Positions 1 through 6,787 of a stretch of 17,081 nt of DNA are shown piece by piece (the stretch's first letter is position 1; every line of letters begins with the position of its first letter). Below the pieces are notes generated by a model. That model did no database searches. It was not told the DNA's origin and saw only the letters and a list, made by a program, of their open reading frames with translations. Source of the DNA: Candidatus Methanoperedentaceae archaeon (GTDB taxonomy: Archaea; Halobacteriota; Methanosarcinia; Methanosarcinales; Methanoperedenaceae). The translations under genes and the position numbers were made by a program. The DNA lies in assembly GCA_013331375.1 (NCBI GenBank), contig DUGO01000095.1, forward strand, positions 4,078 through 21,158, given 5' to 3'.

Positions 1-738
1 GTTTACGGGCGTCTGGTTGAGCTCATTGCCGAGAGCATCAACCATGCCAAGCACGCTCTCGTCGACGTAGTATTTTCTTGCGGTGTCATGGCAGGCATTA
101 CAGGTCTCACTCATGGCTTTGAACCTTTTTGCGAAATCTCTGAAGTGCGCCTTTGCCATTTCGGTCTGCCCCTGCGAGATATCGGTTTCTATCCCTACAT
201 AGCTTGCATCCACAAACTGCATGATCCGTGAAAATCCCACATGCTGACCCGTCACGGGGTCATTGACTGTTACGGCTGAGAAATTCTTCCAGTGGTATTT
301 CTGCTTGACCTCTGACATGGTCGCAACGTGGCAGTTAAAGCACACCCTGCCCACATTTTCATACGCCTCCATAACACTACCCGGATTCCCCGTTTCAAGA
401 GCTTTTCCGAGTTCCCGGACAGGCTCATCCGGATATCGACCGTTCCATTCAGGTACCATCCCGGAGACCTCCTCATACTTTGTCTTGAACCTGTTGAAAT
501 CCTTTGAGGCGTTCTGCGGGTCTCCCTCTGAGAGGTCCGCGACAATGCTTGTGAATGAAGTGCCAAGTTCTATCATGCTGAAGAGGTAGAGCGGTTTATC
601 GGTTCTTGGGGGATAAAAATCCTCGAGTGACTTCGGGAGCGGGGTTTCGGGTGCTTTTTTTTGGAGGGCGCTGGTGAAGCCGACAATTGCAATAGCGGCG
701 ACCAGTATGCCCAGGGCTATCAGAGTTATTCTTTTCAT
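1..738 (-). CDS. c-type cytochrome with at least two CxxCH hemes, 3' end outside the window
   Basis: The reading frame is open from the ATG at 736-738 to the window edge (246 codons, no stop). A strong Shine-Dalgarno AGGAGG lies at 745-750, 6 nt before the start. Residues about 4-24 are a hydrophobic segment after MKR, an export signal or membrane anchor, so the protein should act outside the membrane. Two heme c motifs are visible: CFNCH (residues 133-137; 328-342) and CNACH (213-217; 88-102). Each ends a helix-rich stretch of about 80-130 residues. That resembles tandem cytochrome c'-like or Tll0287-like sensor bundles, but I cannot settle the family. More hemes may follow beyond the edge. 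It is divergent from a lipoprotein gene. Extracytoplasmic cytochromes are common in ANME/Methanoperedens-type archaea and Methanosarcinales, where they serve in electron transfer. The role here is inferred. Confidence 0.8.
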   Translation of the reverse strand, partial: MKRITLIALGILVAAIAIVGFTSALQKKAPETPLPKSLEDFYPPRTDKPLYLFSMIELGTSFTSIVADLSEGDPQNASKDFNRFKTKYEEVSGMVPEWNGRYPDEPVRELGKALETGNPGSVMEAYENVGRVCFNCHVATMSEVKQKYHWKNFSAVTVNDPVTGQHVGFSRIMQFVDASYVGIETDISQGQTEMAKAHFRDFAKRFKAMSETCNACHDTARKYYVDESVLGMVDALGNELNQTPVN

Positions 739-742
739 GATT

Positions 743-820
743 AACCTCCTATTCATCAATGCTGCAGGCTCATTTAATGTGAGCCCAAGTAATTTTACAC
801 GTTCAATAATCATAAATGTT
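743..820 (-). promoter_or_regulatory. Cytochrome gene upstream region: ribosome binding site, inverted repeat, TATA-like box
   Basis: Read on the minus strand, a TATA-like ATTTATGATT lies near 807-816, which would place the transcription start near 785-790. A 6-bp perfect inverted repeat (GGCTCA, 7-nt loop, TGAGCC; 767-785) falls just downstream of that start. AGGAGG at 745-750 is the ribosome binding site. The repeat could be an operator or a 5' leader hairpin. The RBS is clear; the promoter and operator are guesses from position. Confidence 0.4.
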
Positions 821-868
821 ACGCTTTTCACACTTTCCGGGTCGCGAACATTTTTCAACAATTTTCAA

Positions 869-884
869 CCGACATATTTTTACC
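869..884 (+). promoter_or_regulatory. Putative TATA region of the lipoprotein gene
   Basis: The A/T-rich ACATATTTTTACC stretch centres about 38 nt before the ATG at 916. Transcription would start near 902 and leave a leader of about 14 nt containing GGTG at 906-909. This is supported only by position and composition. Confidence 0.35.
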
Positions 885-915
885 CAACCTGAATGCTAAT
901 AGGGTCGGTGAAAGG

Positions 916-1455
916 ATGAGGAACTGGATAATACCACTTGCGATTTTGACCCTGATTCTTGCTGTTTCTGGTTGCAACGAACAGCAGAAAAGCGCAGAAA
1001 GCACCGCAGCCCAGCTGCCCGTGAAGGACCTGCCGGGAAGCATAAAGTATATCGGCTCACCGTCTTACGAGAGCGTGATGTCCAGCATCGCACGGGACTA
1101 CGGCAACTTTTCGAGCGCGGGTAAAATTGTAAACGCATCGCAGGGTTTCTACCAGAATAAAGGTAGTATCGATTTCAACATCATTGTAATGAAATTCCAG
1201 GACAAGCCTGCTGCTGCCTCTTTTGTGGAGGAGTTCAGGTCGGGCTACCAGGAATTCCCATACGAGTCCCGCTTCCTTGAGGAGAGCTTCAACGGTCACA
1301 GCGCCCTGCGAATAAAATACTACGCAATCGAGAGGGGTAGGGATGAGCCGAGATACCTGTACATCTGGAGCAACGGCTACCTTGTGTTCCTTGTCCGGGG
1401 CACGTCGGATGATGCTTCTCTCATGCTTTCGCTCGCAAAATCCACAGGCAATTAA
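916..1455 (+). CDS. Small lipoprotein of unknown function
   Basis: A 179-residue protein with a short positive N-terminus, a hydrophobic core (residues about 5-17) and the lipobox AVSGC, so Cys20 is the predicted lipidated residue. The mature part is a small soluble domain (about residues 40-178) of alternating strands and helices. It has conserved-looking aromatic segments (RYLYIWSNGYLVFLVRG, about 145-161) typical of archaeal surface lipoproteins. I do not recognise the family and assign no function. It is divergent from the cytochrome gene with 177 nt between the starts, so both may serve the cell surface. It ends in TAA and is followed by a strong hairpin. Confidence 0.75.
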   Translation: MRNWIIPLAILTLILAVSGCNEQQKSAESTAAQLPVKDLPGSIKYIGSPSYESVMSSIARDYGNFSSAGKIVNASQGFYQNKGSIDFNIIVMKFQDKPAAASFVEEFRSGYQEFPYESRFLEESFNGHSALRIKYYAIERGRDEPRYLYIWSNGYLVFLVRGTSDDASLMLSLAKSTGN

Positions 1456-1477
1456 AGCATCAGATAAAGAATGTTCG

Positions 1478-1526
1478 GATAAGCGGGGGGTTGGAGGTTG
1501 GTTGGATAAACAGCACCCCGCTTATC
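1478..1526 (+). repeat. 11-bp perfect inverted repeat with a G-rich, quadruplex-prone loop
   Basis: GATAAGCGGGG (1478-1488) pairs perfectly with CCCCGCTTATC (1516-1526) across a 27-nt loop. The loop holds closely spaced GG runs at 1489-1490, 1493-1494, 1496-1497, 1500-1501 and 1504-1505, separated by T, TT or A. This fits a two-tetrad G-quadruplex. It lies 22 nt after the lipoprotein stop codon. It could be a 3'-end structure; no T-run follows directly, though T-rich tracts appear at 1601-1619. A remnant of a mobile-element end is an alternative. Confidence 0.6.
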
Positions 1527-1537
1527 TTGAGATGGTT

Positions 1538-1573
1538 GTTCGATACAATACGAACATACGTATTTATACGAAC
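1538..1573 (+). promoter_or_regulatory. Two abutting 18-bp MsvR-box-like operators
   Basis: Copy A (1538-1555) is GTTCGAT-ACAA-TACGAAC and copy B (1556-1573) is ATACGTA-TTTA-TACGAAC. Both have 7-bp arms and a 4-bp spacer, and they follow each other without a gap. The right arms are identical. The motif matches the perfect copy at 11484-11501 before the Hdr genes. The MsvR box, as I recall it from Methanothermobacter and Methanosarcina, is TTCGTA-N4-TACGAA. A TATA-like CTTATAAAGC (1579-1588) begins 5 bp after copy B. Confidence 0.6.
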
Positions 1574-1578
1574 TATCG

Positions 1579-1588
1579 CTTATAAAGC
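1579..1588 (+). promoter_or_regulatory. TATA-like box next to the tandem operators
   Basis: CTTATAAAGC would direct a start near 1608. The first annotated gene downstream begins at 1724, so this promoter would give a leader of about 115 nt for the DUF1699 gene, or drive a short untranslated RNA. A second, closer TATA box exists at 1688-1697. Confidence 0.4.
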
Positions 1589-1687
1589 TTTCGGTTACTG
1601 TTTTCCCACTGTTTTTCCCTGTATCTTCCTGCTTCTTCCAGATAGATGGTGAGTGTCATTAAAAATAATTAATTTACCTAAGGCAAA

Positions 1688-1697
1688 AAAATATAAG
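1688..1697 (+). promoter_or_regulatory. Proximal TATA box of the DUF1699 gene
   Basis: AAAATATAAG is centred about 31 nt before the ATG at 1724, so the transcript would have almost no leader. That agrees with the absence of a Shine-Dalgarno sequence before this start. Confidence 0.5.
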
Positions 1698-1723
1698 TAG
1701 TAATCAGGTTATAGTTAATACAT

Positions 1724-2005
1724 ATGAAAGTAACCTTCAGAGTAATTGGCTCGGAAGAGGATTTGGAGGAGTTGACGGGGACAGAGGAGAACGTGCATTT
1801 CTGCTTCAGGCCGTCAGAGAAGAACATATTCGACCTGCTGAAGAAATGCCCGAAACTGAAGAGGATCCAGCTGCCGCCTTCGTACCACAAGACCGTATCA
1901 AACACTACGAAGCTGCTGCTTCAGATGAGAGGGATCCAGACAGCTGTTGGGGATATCTGGGGGCACAGGACAGATATCGAAAAGACAGCCAGCGTAGAAG
2001 TTTAG
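1724..2005 (+). CDS. DUF1699 family protein
   Basis: A 93-residue protein that I recognise as DUF1699-like, a family seen mainly in Methanosarcinales and relatives. Shared features are the CFRPSEKNIFDLL segment (residues 27-39), KCPKLKRIQLPPSYHKT (41-57) and GDIWGHRTDI (76-85). The LKRIQLPPS stretch looks like a leucine-rich-repeat-style turn. No catalytic motif is visible and the family's function is unknown to me. Expression probably starts from a TATA box about 31 nt upstream and may also start from an operator-flanked promoter at 1538-1588. The MsvR-like boxes hint at redox control. Its TAG stop overlaps the stop of the convergent methyltransferase gene by 4 nt. Confidence 0.7.
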   Translation: MKVTFRVIGSEEDLEELTGTEENVHFCFRPSEKNIFDLLKKCPKLKRIQLPPSYHKTVSNTTKLLLQMRGIQTAVGDIWGHRTDIEKTASVEV

Positions 2006-2583
2006 GTTCGTACAGCGGACTTAAGGACGATAAGCTGCTCGAACATATACCTCTCGCCTGCGACCATGCTGACTTCGAAACCCTGCGTTTCAAGCGCGTG
2101 GACCACCCGCCCCGTATCTGCAAGAGTGGATACCAAGAACAATAGCCTGCCGCCCGGTGTGAGGTGGTCACGCACATCTGAAATGAACCGCCCTATCACA
2201 GCCAGCCCGTCGCTCCCGCCGTCAATCGCCATGTCAAGCCAGCCTCCCAGCCGTTCATGCTCACCTGTCGGCAGGTAAGGCGGATTGAATATTATCAGGT
2301 CGAACCTCCCCTTAAGTCCTGAGAAGAGGTCGCAGATGACAGAATCCACGCCATTCGCCCTTGCGCATGCAGCCGCATGCGGGTTCAGGTCGGCGGCGAG
2401 CACGCTGGCACACCTGTCCCGCAAAAGCGCAGATACAAGACCGCAGCCGCACCCCATCTCGAGCACGTGGTCGTTTCGACTGACCTCGGAAAGCGCCGCC
2501 TCTGCGAGCAGGAAGGTGTCCTCTGAGGGCTCGTACACATGCGCAGAGTAACGGATTTCAGCTCCCCGGTAATGTATCTTCAT
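2002..2583 (-). CDS. HemK2/Mtq2-type release-factor glutamine N5-methyltransferase
   Basis: A 193-residue class I SAM-dependent methyltransferase. Diagnostic motifs are VYEPSEDTFLL (residues 17-27), typical of the eukaryotic/archaeal HemK2 (N6AMT1, Mtq2) branch, the SAM-binding loop EMGCGCG (42-48), acidic D65 after the second strand, and the catalytic NPPY (100-103). The family methylates the GGQ glutamine of class 1 release factors; archaeal members are expected to act on aRF1. The length fits the short archaeal form without the bacterial N-terminal domain. The ATG overlaps the trpB2 TGA by one base (TGATG, 2581-2585), so the two are translationally coupled. There is no sign of damage. Confidence 0.85.
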   Translation of the reverse strand: MKIHYRGAEIRYSAHVYEPSEDTFLLAEAALSEVSRNDHVLEMGCGCGLVSALLRDRCASVLAADLNPHAAACARANGVDSVICDLFSGLKGRFDLIIFNPPYLPTGEHERLGGWLDMAIDGGSDGLAVIGRFISDVRDHLTPGGRLLFLVSTLADTGRVVHALETQGFEVSMVAGERYMFEQLIVLKSAVRT

Positions 2584-3888
2584 CAGATGTCTTTGAGCTC
2601 ACCGCCAAAGTAGCTGTCGTATGCGCCCATGTCGAAGTGCCCGTGCCCGCTGAGATTGAACAGGATTGTCTTCTGCTGCTTCGTCCTCCTGCACTCAAGA
2701 GCATTCGATGGCACACTTTATGGCATGCGCGGACTCTGGCGCGGGAACGATGCCCTCTGAGCGTGCAAACTGTACTGCTGCAGCGAACACCTCGGTCTGC
2801 CTGAGCGCCACCGCCTCGATGACCTTCCCTGCGTGTAGTTTGCTGACCAGCGGCGCCATGCCGTGATATCGCAGCCCTCCCGCATGGATGGCTGGCGGGG
2901 TGAACTCGTGACCGAGCGTGTACATCTTCAACAGCGGCGTCAGTTCTGCAGTATCCCCGAAATCGTACCTGAACTCTCCACCGGTCAGGGATGGACACGC
3001 CGTGGGCTCCACTGCGATAGCCCTGACATCGTGCTTTCCCCGGAGCTTATCTCCTATGAAGGGGAACGCCAGCCCTGCGAAGTTGCTGCCGCCTCCCACG
3101 CTGCCGATGACGATATCCGGGTACTCGTCCTCGGTTTCAAGCTGTGCCCTGGCTTCCTGTCCTATGACCGTCTGGTGCATCAGGACATGGTTCAGCACGC
3201 TGCCGAGCGCATACTTCGTGTCGTCGTGCGTTGCTGCATCTTCCACGGCCTCACTGATGGCGATGCCAAGGCTGCCGGGCGAGTCCGGGTCTTTCGCCAG
3301 TATCTTCCTGCCGGCATTCGTCTTATTGCTGGGAGACGGTATGACCTCCGCACCCCACAGGTGCATGAGCGACTTCCTGTACGGCTTCTGTTGATAGCTC
3401 ACCTTTACCATGTACACGGTGCACTTGAGCCCGAACAAGCCTGTTGCAAGCGATAGCGCAGAGCCCCACTGCCCTGCCCCGGTCTCTGTCGCAAGCCTCG
3501 ACACGCCTTCCTTCATGTTATAATATGCCTGGGCGACTGCTGTATTCGGCTTGTGGCTGCCTGCCGGGCTTGTTCCCTCGTACTTGTAATATATCCTGGC
3601 AGGCGTCTTCAGCGCAGCCTCGAGCCTGTATGCCCGGTATAGCGGCGTGGGTCTCCAGAGCCTGTAAATATCAAGCACCTCTTCGGGTATGGGAACCATC
3701 CTGTCGCCGCTCACCTCCTGCTTTATGAGCTCTATCGGGAACAGGGGTGAGAGCTCCTTGGGTCCTATGGGCTCTTTTGTTCCTGGATGGAGCGGCGGCT
3801 CAGGCGGTTCGGGCATGTCAGGCAGGATGTTGTACCATGTCGTGGATAACTCATTCTCATCAAGGAGTATCTTGGTTTTATCTGTCAT
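2583..3888 (-). pseudogene. trpB2: TrpB2-type tryptophan synthase beta chain, frameshifted near the 3' end
   Basis: A PLP enzyme of the TrpB2 branch, which makes tryptophan from indole and serine. It has the long N-terminal extension of that branch, the PLP lysine K113 in SPAGSHKPN, and the phosphate-binding [10 protein letters not shown] loop. The uninterrupted frame runs 3888-2695 (397 aa) and stops after AIKCAIECS. The usual C-terminus reappears in another frame: after about 2700 the minus strand encodes [10 protein letters not shown], then ILFNLSGHGHFDMGAYDSYF, ending in TGA at 2583-2585. One extra base, or two missing bases, near 2700-2706 explains the break; two missing bases restore the normal residue spacing. 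The lost part includes the C-terminal phosphate-anchoring SGHGHFD region. It may be an assembly error or a recent mutation. It lies 36 bp after the membrane-protein gene and overlaps the methyltransferase start. Confidence 0.85.
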
Positions 3889-3924
3889 GCTGTGGTTCCA
3901 ACCTTTTTGATTATTTCATGATTC

Positions 3925-4905
3925 TTACTTCATCAGGTCCTGATCTTTCCGCCGCCTGTCGAACTCAGCCTTTATCTTCTGCGCCTCCCTTATGATGTCA
4001 CCTATGCCCTCACTGTCAATCTCGGTCTTCATCCTGTCTGAGAGCAGCGTATCAGCATCCCTGGCGCCAACAAGTCCTGAGAGTTCGCTCGATGAGAGCT
4101 GCTCTTCCACGATCTTTTCAATTACTGCATGCTGGGTGCCGTCAATCGATAGCGATTCGCTCATTCCCCTGATATCCCCGAGATCGCTTTCCAGTCTTAT
4201 AAGCGTATCATAGCCCCTGCTTGAGAGTGACCCCGCCTCGTGTTTCTTAAGTATATCGAGTTCTGTTCGCAGTGATAAGATGTTTTTCTCGATATCAGTT
4301 ATGGATTTGTTCAGCCCCTCGCGGCTGGTTGTGTATTCGATTGAGAATGCATACACCCGTTCGATGGTAATGCTCGTGAATATCGCCACTCCCATCACAG
4401 CCGGGAACATGGCGCTCCAGGCTATATCTTTCGCATCATAGAACAGCAGGAGAGAGTACAGCACCAGGGCTTCTCCTCCCACAAGCCCTGCCGGGTCGAA
4501 CCTGCGGTGGATGTTTCTGGGCGTAGCCATAACAGCCATGAAATTCACAGCCGTCACAACCAGCATCACAATCCCGATTATGAACGGGAACGCAAAGTGC
4601 CTGATTATGTCATACCTTCCTGCAAGGCTGAGGAGCGCAACGATCAGCAGGGATATTCCAACGATGAACCCATTAATTTCTTTGAATTGTTTGAGCGCTG
4701 GCAGGAATTTCAGCCTTTTTTGCTGGAACTTGACCGCTATGGTGAGCAATATGATTGCACCTATCGCCGCGGGGAAAACCGGGTTTTTCAACACATTCCA
4801 CCTGTTCAGCTGGACAAGCGCTGAAACAACAAAAAGAGACACTCCAATGATGATATTTACAATGGAATGCTCAAGAATGTCTTCAACTTTGATTTGGAGT
4901 TTCAT
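3925..4905 (-). CDS. Six-TM membrane protein with cytoplasmic coiled-coil tail, unknown function
   Basis: A 326-residue protein. Six hydrophobic segments lie at about residues 14-33, 43-60, 78-95, 104-126, 141-156 and 163-184. TM1-2 and TM3-4 look like an internal duplication: both pairs have the pattern NR/GR + short loop + F-P-x-x-I-G-x-I/V. The C-terminal 140 residues are soluble, charged and helical, with heptad-like stretches about 195-222 and 300-320. I recognise no enzyme, transporter or receptor signature. It follows pheA by 48 bp but seems to have its own TATA box (4938-4949), and precedes trpB2 by 36 bp. Its placement in an aromatic amino acid cluster may be chance. Confidence 0.75.
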   Translation of the reverse strand: MKLQIKVEDILEHSIVNIIIGVSLFVVSALVQLNRWNVLKNPVFPAAIGAIILLTIAVKFQQKRLKFLPALKQFKEINGFIVGISLLIVALLSLAGRYDIIRHFAFPFIIGIVMLVVTAVNFMAVMATPRNIHRRFDPAGLVGGEALVLYSLLLFYDAKDIAWSAMFPAVMGVAIFTSITIERVYAFSIEYTTSREGLNKSITDIEKNILSLRTELDILKKHEAGSLSSRGYDTLIRLESDLGDIRGMSESLSIDGTQHAVIEKIVEEQLSSSELSGLVGARDADTLLSDRMKTEIDSEGIGDIIREAQKIKAEFDRRRKDQDLMK

Positions 4906-4937
4906 GATGTTTTTCTCATATAAAATTGGTCAAATAC

Positions 4938-4949
4938 CTATATAAAACT
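4938..4949 (-). promoter_or_regulatory. TATA box of the membrane-protein gene
   Basis: On the minus strand GTTTTATATAGG is centred about 38 nt before the ATG at 4905, placing the start near 4918 with a short leader. It lies in the 48-bp gap after pheA, so the downstream genes may be transcribed separately from pheA. A second AT-rich run, AATTTTATATGAG (about 4916-4928), is too close to the ATG to serve. Confidence 0.5.
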
Positions 4950-4953
4950 TGCA

Positions 4954-5784
4954 CTAGACGTCCATCTGACTGTCTGCAGTCCTGAATGAGCCGAGCAGCT
5001 TCAACATACCGGTCTTCTGCTTGACGTTTTCAATAGCTTCCCTGACCAGAGGGTCAGAGAAATGCCCCTTGAAGTCGATATAGAACAGGTAATCACCGAG
5101 CGCCTTCTTTGACGGTCTTGACTCGATTTTTGTCAGGTCGATGCTCCTGCGCGCGAATTCACCCAGCAGGTCATACAGCGCACCCGGTCTGTTCTCATCA
5201 AGATAGACAATGATGGAAGTCTTGTCGCTGCCGCCTGGCGGGGCGAATTGCTTTCCTATCACAAGAAAGCGCGTGAAATTCTCTTTCATGTCCGCGATGC
5301 TGTGCTCAAGAACCGTGAGCCCGTATCTCCGGGCTGACTCTTCCGAGGCTATCGCTGCCGTATTCCTGGCTTTCGCAGCCATCTCCGCCGCCCTGGCAGT
5401 ACTTTCGACCGCCCTGAGCTCTGCCCCAGGGAACATGGATTTGAGATGCTTCCTGCACTGCGCAAGCGCCTGAGGATGGGACAGGATGACCCTGATGTCC
5501 TCGCCCCTCCTGCCAAGGAGGCAGTGCTTTACCGGAATCACGACCTCGCCTGTGACCTTCACATCGTACTCAAGCAGGTAGTCAAGCGTCATGCCTATTG
5601 AGCCCTCGATTGAGTTTTCAACAGGTACTATCCCGGAGTCGATCTCGCCCTTCTGCGCGGCTTCAAGGACATCGGATATGTCCTCGAAATACCTTATTTC
5701 AGCGCGGCTGTTCCACTTGCGTGCCGCTTTCTCCGAGAACGTGCCTTCGGGTCCAAGAACCCCGATTTTCACCTTTTCGCTCAC
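4954..5784 (-). CDS. pheA: Prephenate dehydratase
   Basis: Converts prephenate to phenylpyruvate in phenylalanine synthesis. At 276 residues it is a normal monofunctional enzyme without a chorismate mutase domain. The periplasmic-binding-protein-like catalytic domain covers about residues 5-178, with GPEGTFSEKAA near the start, PVENSIEGS (54-62) and the catalytic TRF motif at 171-173 (NFTRFLVIG). A regulatory ACT domain covers about 188-265, with GALY (201-204) and ESRP (221-224), the phenylalanine-binding motifs; feedback inhibition is therefore expected. The start is GTG at 5782-5784, chosen because AGGAGG at 5792-5797 sits 7 nt upstream and the GTG overlaps the flpA TGA (GTGA). It ends in TAG. 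Confidence 0.93.
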   Translation of the reverse strand: MSEKVKIGVLGPEGTFSEKAARKWNSRAEIRYFEDISDVLEAAQKGEIDSGIVPVENSIEGSIGMTLDYLLEYDVKVTGEVVIPVKHCLLGRRGEDIRVILSHPQALAQCRKHLKSMFPGAELRAVESTARAAEMAAKARNTAAIASEESARRYGLTVLEHSIADMKENFTRFLVIGKQFAPPGGSDKTSIIVYLDENRPGALYDLLGEFARRSIDLTKIESRPSKKALGDYLFYIDFKGHFSDPLVREAIENVKQKTGMLKLLGSFRTADSQMDV

Positions 5785-6389
5785 TTTTCAGCCTCCTGGC
5801 TCCTGTTTTTCACTGCAATTACTCCGAGATGGTCAATATGGTATGGCATGAGGTCCCTGGCACAGATGATACTGTACATCCGCTTGAGCTTTTCCACTTC
5901 TGCTGTAAGCACCTGCCCGGGGTCGCAGGCTGCATCAATGCTGCGCGCCTTGAGGGCTGCAATGAGTGTTCCTCCGGGTTTCAAAAGACCTGCATTTGCT
6001 ATCGCTATCGCCGCCTGCTCTGGCTGGGCAACATCCTGGTAAATCGCGTTCACCCTGCCCACGATGCCTGCATACCTCCCAGGATGCCTCGCATCAGCAA
6101 ATATGGGGATGATGTTTTTCCGCTTCTCTGCCAGGCGTATCAATTTCAGCATCGGCTTCGGAGAGAACTCGACCGCGTATACTGTACGCACCATGTCGCA
6201 CATGTGCCAGGCAGTCGAGCCTGCGGCCGCCCCGAGGTACAGGACGTCAAAATCCCTGCGAAGCCCTGCTGGCATTCCAAGTACAAGCATGGCTGCAAGC
6301 TTGCTCCTGTACGGGTCCCAGACTCGCGCGCCGCTCGAAGCAGGGCGCCCGCCCGGAAAGACTTGTTCAGGCATCCTGCTGTGAGACAT
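5781..6389 (-). CDS. flpA: Fibrillarin-like rRNA/tRNA 2'-O-methyltransferase
   Basis: The catalytic subunit of archaeal C/D box RNPs, guided by sRNAs to 2'-O-methylate rRNA and tRNA. Family marks are WDPYRSKLAAM (residues 24-34), the SAM loop YLGAAAGST (51-59), the acidic end of strand 2 (AVEFSP, 72-77), YQDVAQPEQA (117-126) and ALKARSID (145-152). At 202 residues it is some 25 shorter than usual, because only about 23 residues precede the WDP motif; the N-terminal beta subdomain is reduced. An alternative start is Met6 at 6374, with AGCAGG directly before it. It overlaps the UPF0146 stop by 23 nt (or 8 nt for Met6) and the pheA GTG by 3 nt. The usual partner gene nop5 is not in the window. 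Confidence 0.9.
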   Translation of the reverse strand: MSHSRMPEQVFPGGRPASSGARVWDPYRSKLAAMLVLGMPAGLRRDFDVLYLGAAAGSTAWHMCDMVRTVYAVEFSPKPMLKLIRLAEKRKNIIPIFADARHPGRYAGIVGRVNAIYQDVAQPEQAAIAIANAGLLKPGGTLIAALKARSIDAACDPGQVLTAEVEKLKRMYSIICARDLMPYHIDHLGVIAVKNRSQEAEK

Positions 6390-6777
6390 CGTAGAAATAA
6401 AACCTCGCTTTACCGAAATTCACAAGCCGTCCGTGACCGAGCACATCCTCGGTCCCCAGCGGTCGTATCACCATGTCAGAGCCCACCCGCTCAGCGATAG
6501 CTCCCATCGCTCCCTGCATCTCGATTGGGGGGCGGATGGAATAGATGAGACCTGCGTTCATGTAAATATCCATATCCGGCTGGAACACGTCGTCCTGTAC
6601 AAACCGTAAGCCTGAGCCCTGCCCCACTGGCTCGATGTCAGTGACCGTCAGGTCCACACAGCCGCTAATCATCCGCGCAATCTCGTGCAGCCTGCCCACA
6701 CCTATCTCCACCACCTTTTTCCCGCCGTAGCGCCCGCATATGAACTGCGCAATATCTTTATACTCGATTGTGGACAT
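6367..6777 (-). CDS. UPF0146 family protein
   Basis: A 136-residue archaeal protein with a Rossmann-like start: KVVEIGVGRLHEIARMI (residues 21-37), TVTDIEP (44-50), DDVFQPD (62-68) and AGLIYSIRPPIEMQGAM (75-91). This pattern resembles a degenerate SAM-methyltransferase fold and is the UPF0146 signature I know; the activity is unproven. I chose the ATG at 6775-6777 because MSTIEYKDIAQFI is the conserved N-terminus. An in-frame ATG four codons upstream (6789) is also possible, and the longer open frame to 6921 has no family-like sequence and crosses amzA. It heads the flpA-pheA group. Its start is only 10 bp from the divergent amzA start. Confidence 0.75.
   Translation of the reverse strand: MSTIEYKDIAQFICGRYGGKKVVEIGVGRLHEIARMISGCVDLTVTDIEPVGQGSGLRFVQDDVFQPDMDIYMNAGLIYSIRPPIEMQGAMGAIAERVGSDMVIRPLGTEDVLGHGRLVNFGKARFYFYDVSQQDA
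6755..6765 (+). promoter_or_regulatory. TATA box of amzA inside the UPF0146 coding region
   Basis: TCTTTATACTC is centred about 28 nt before the amzA ATG at 6788, implying a leaderless or nearly leaderless mRNA. The box lies within the first codons of the divergent UPF0146 gene. Confidence 0.45.
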
Positions 6778-6787
6778 TCTCTGCCTC

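Noticed and set aside
1478..1526. Insertion sequence terminal repeats
   Set aside because: There is no transposase frame and only 27 nt between the arms. A hairpin explains it better, though a miniature element cannot be excluded without a genome search.
2863..3456. 197-residue plus-strand open frame opposite trpB2
   Set aside because: It is antisense to a clear TrpB2 frame and shows no domain signature.
5598..6500. 300-residue plus-strand open frame opposite pheA and flpA
   Set aside because: It spans two confident genes and their overlap, has Arg/Ser/His-rich composition and no motifs.
6740..6787. Earlier start for archaemetzincin
   Set aside because: The upstream residues do not resemble the family, and the TATA box at 6755-6765 would lie inside the transcript.
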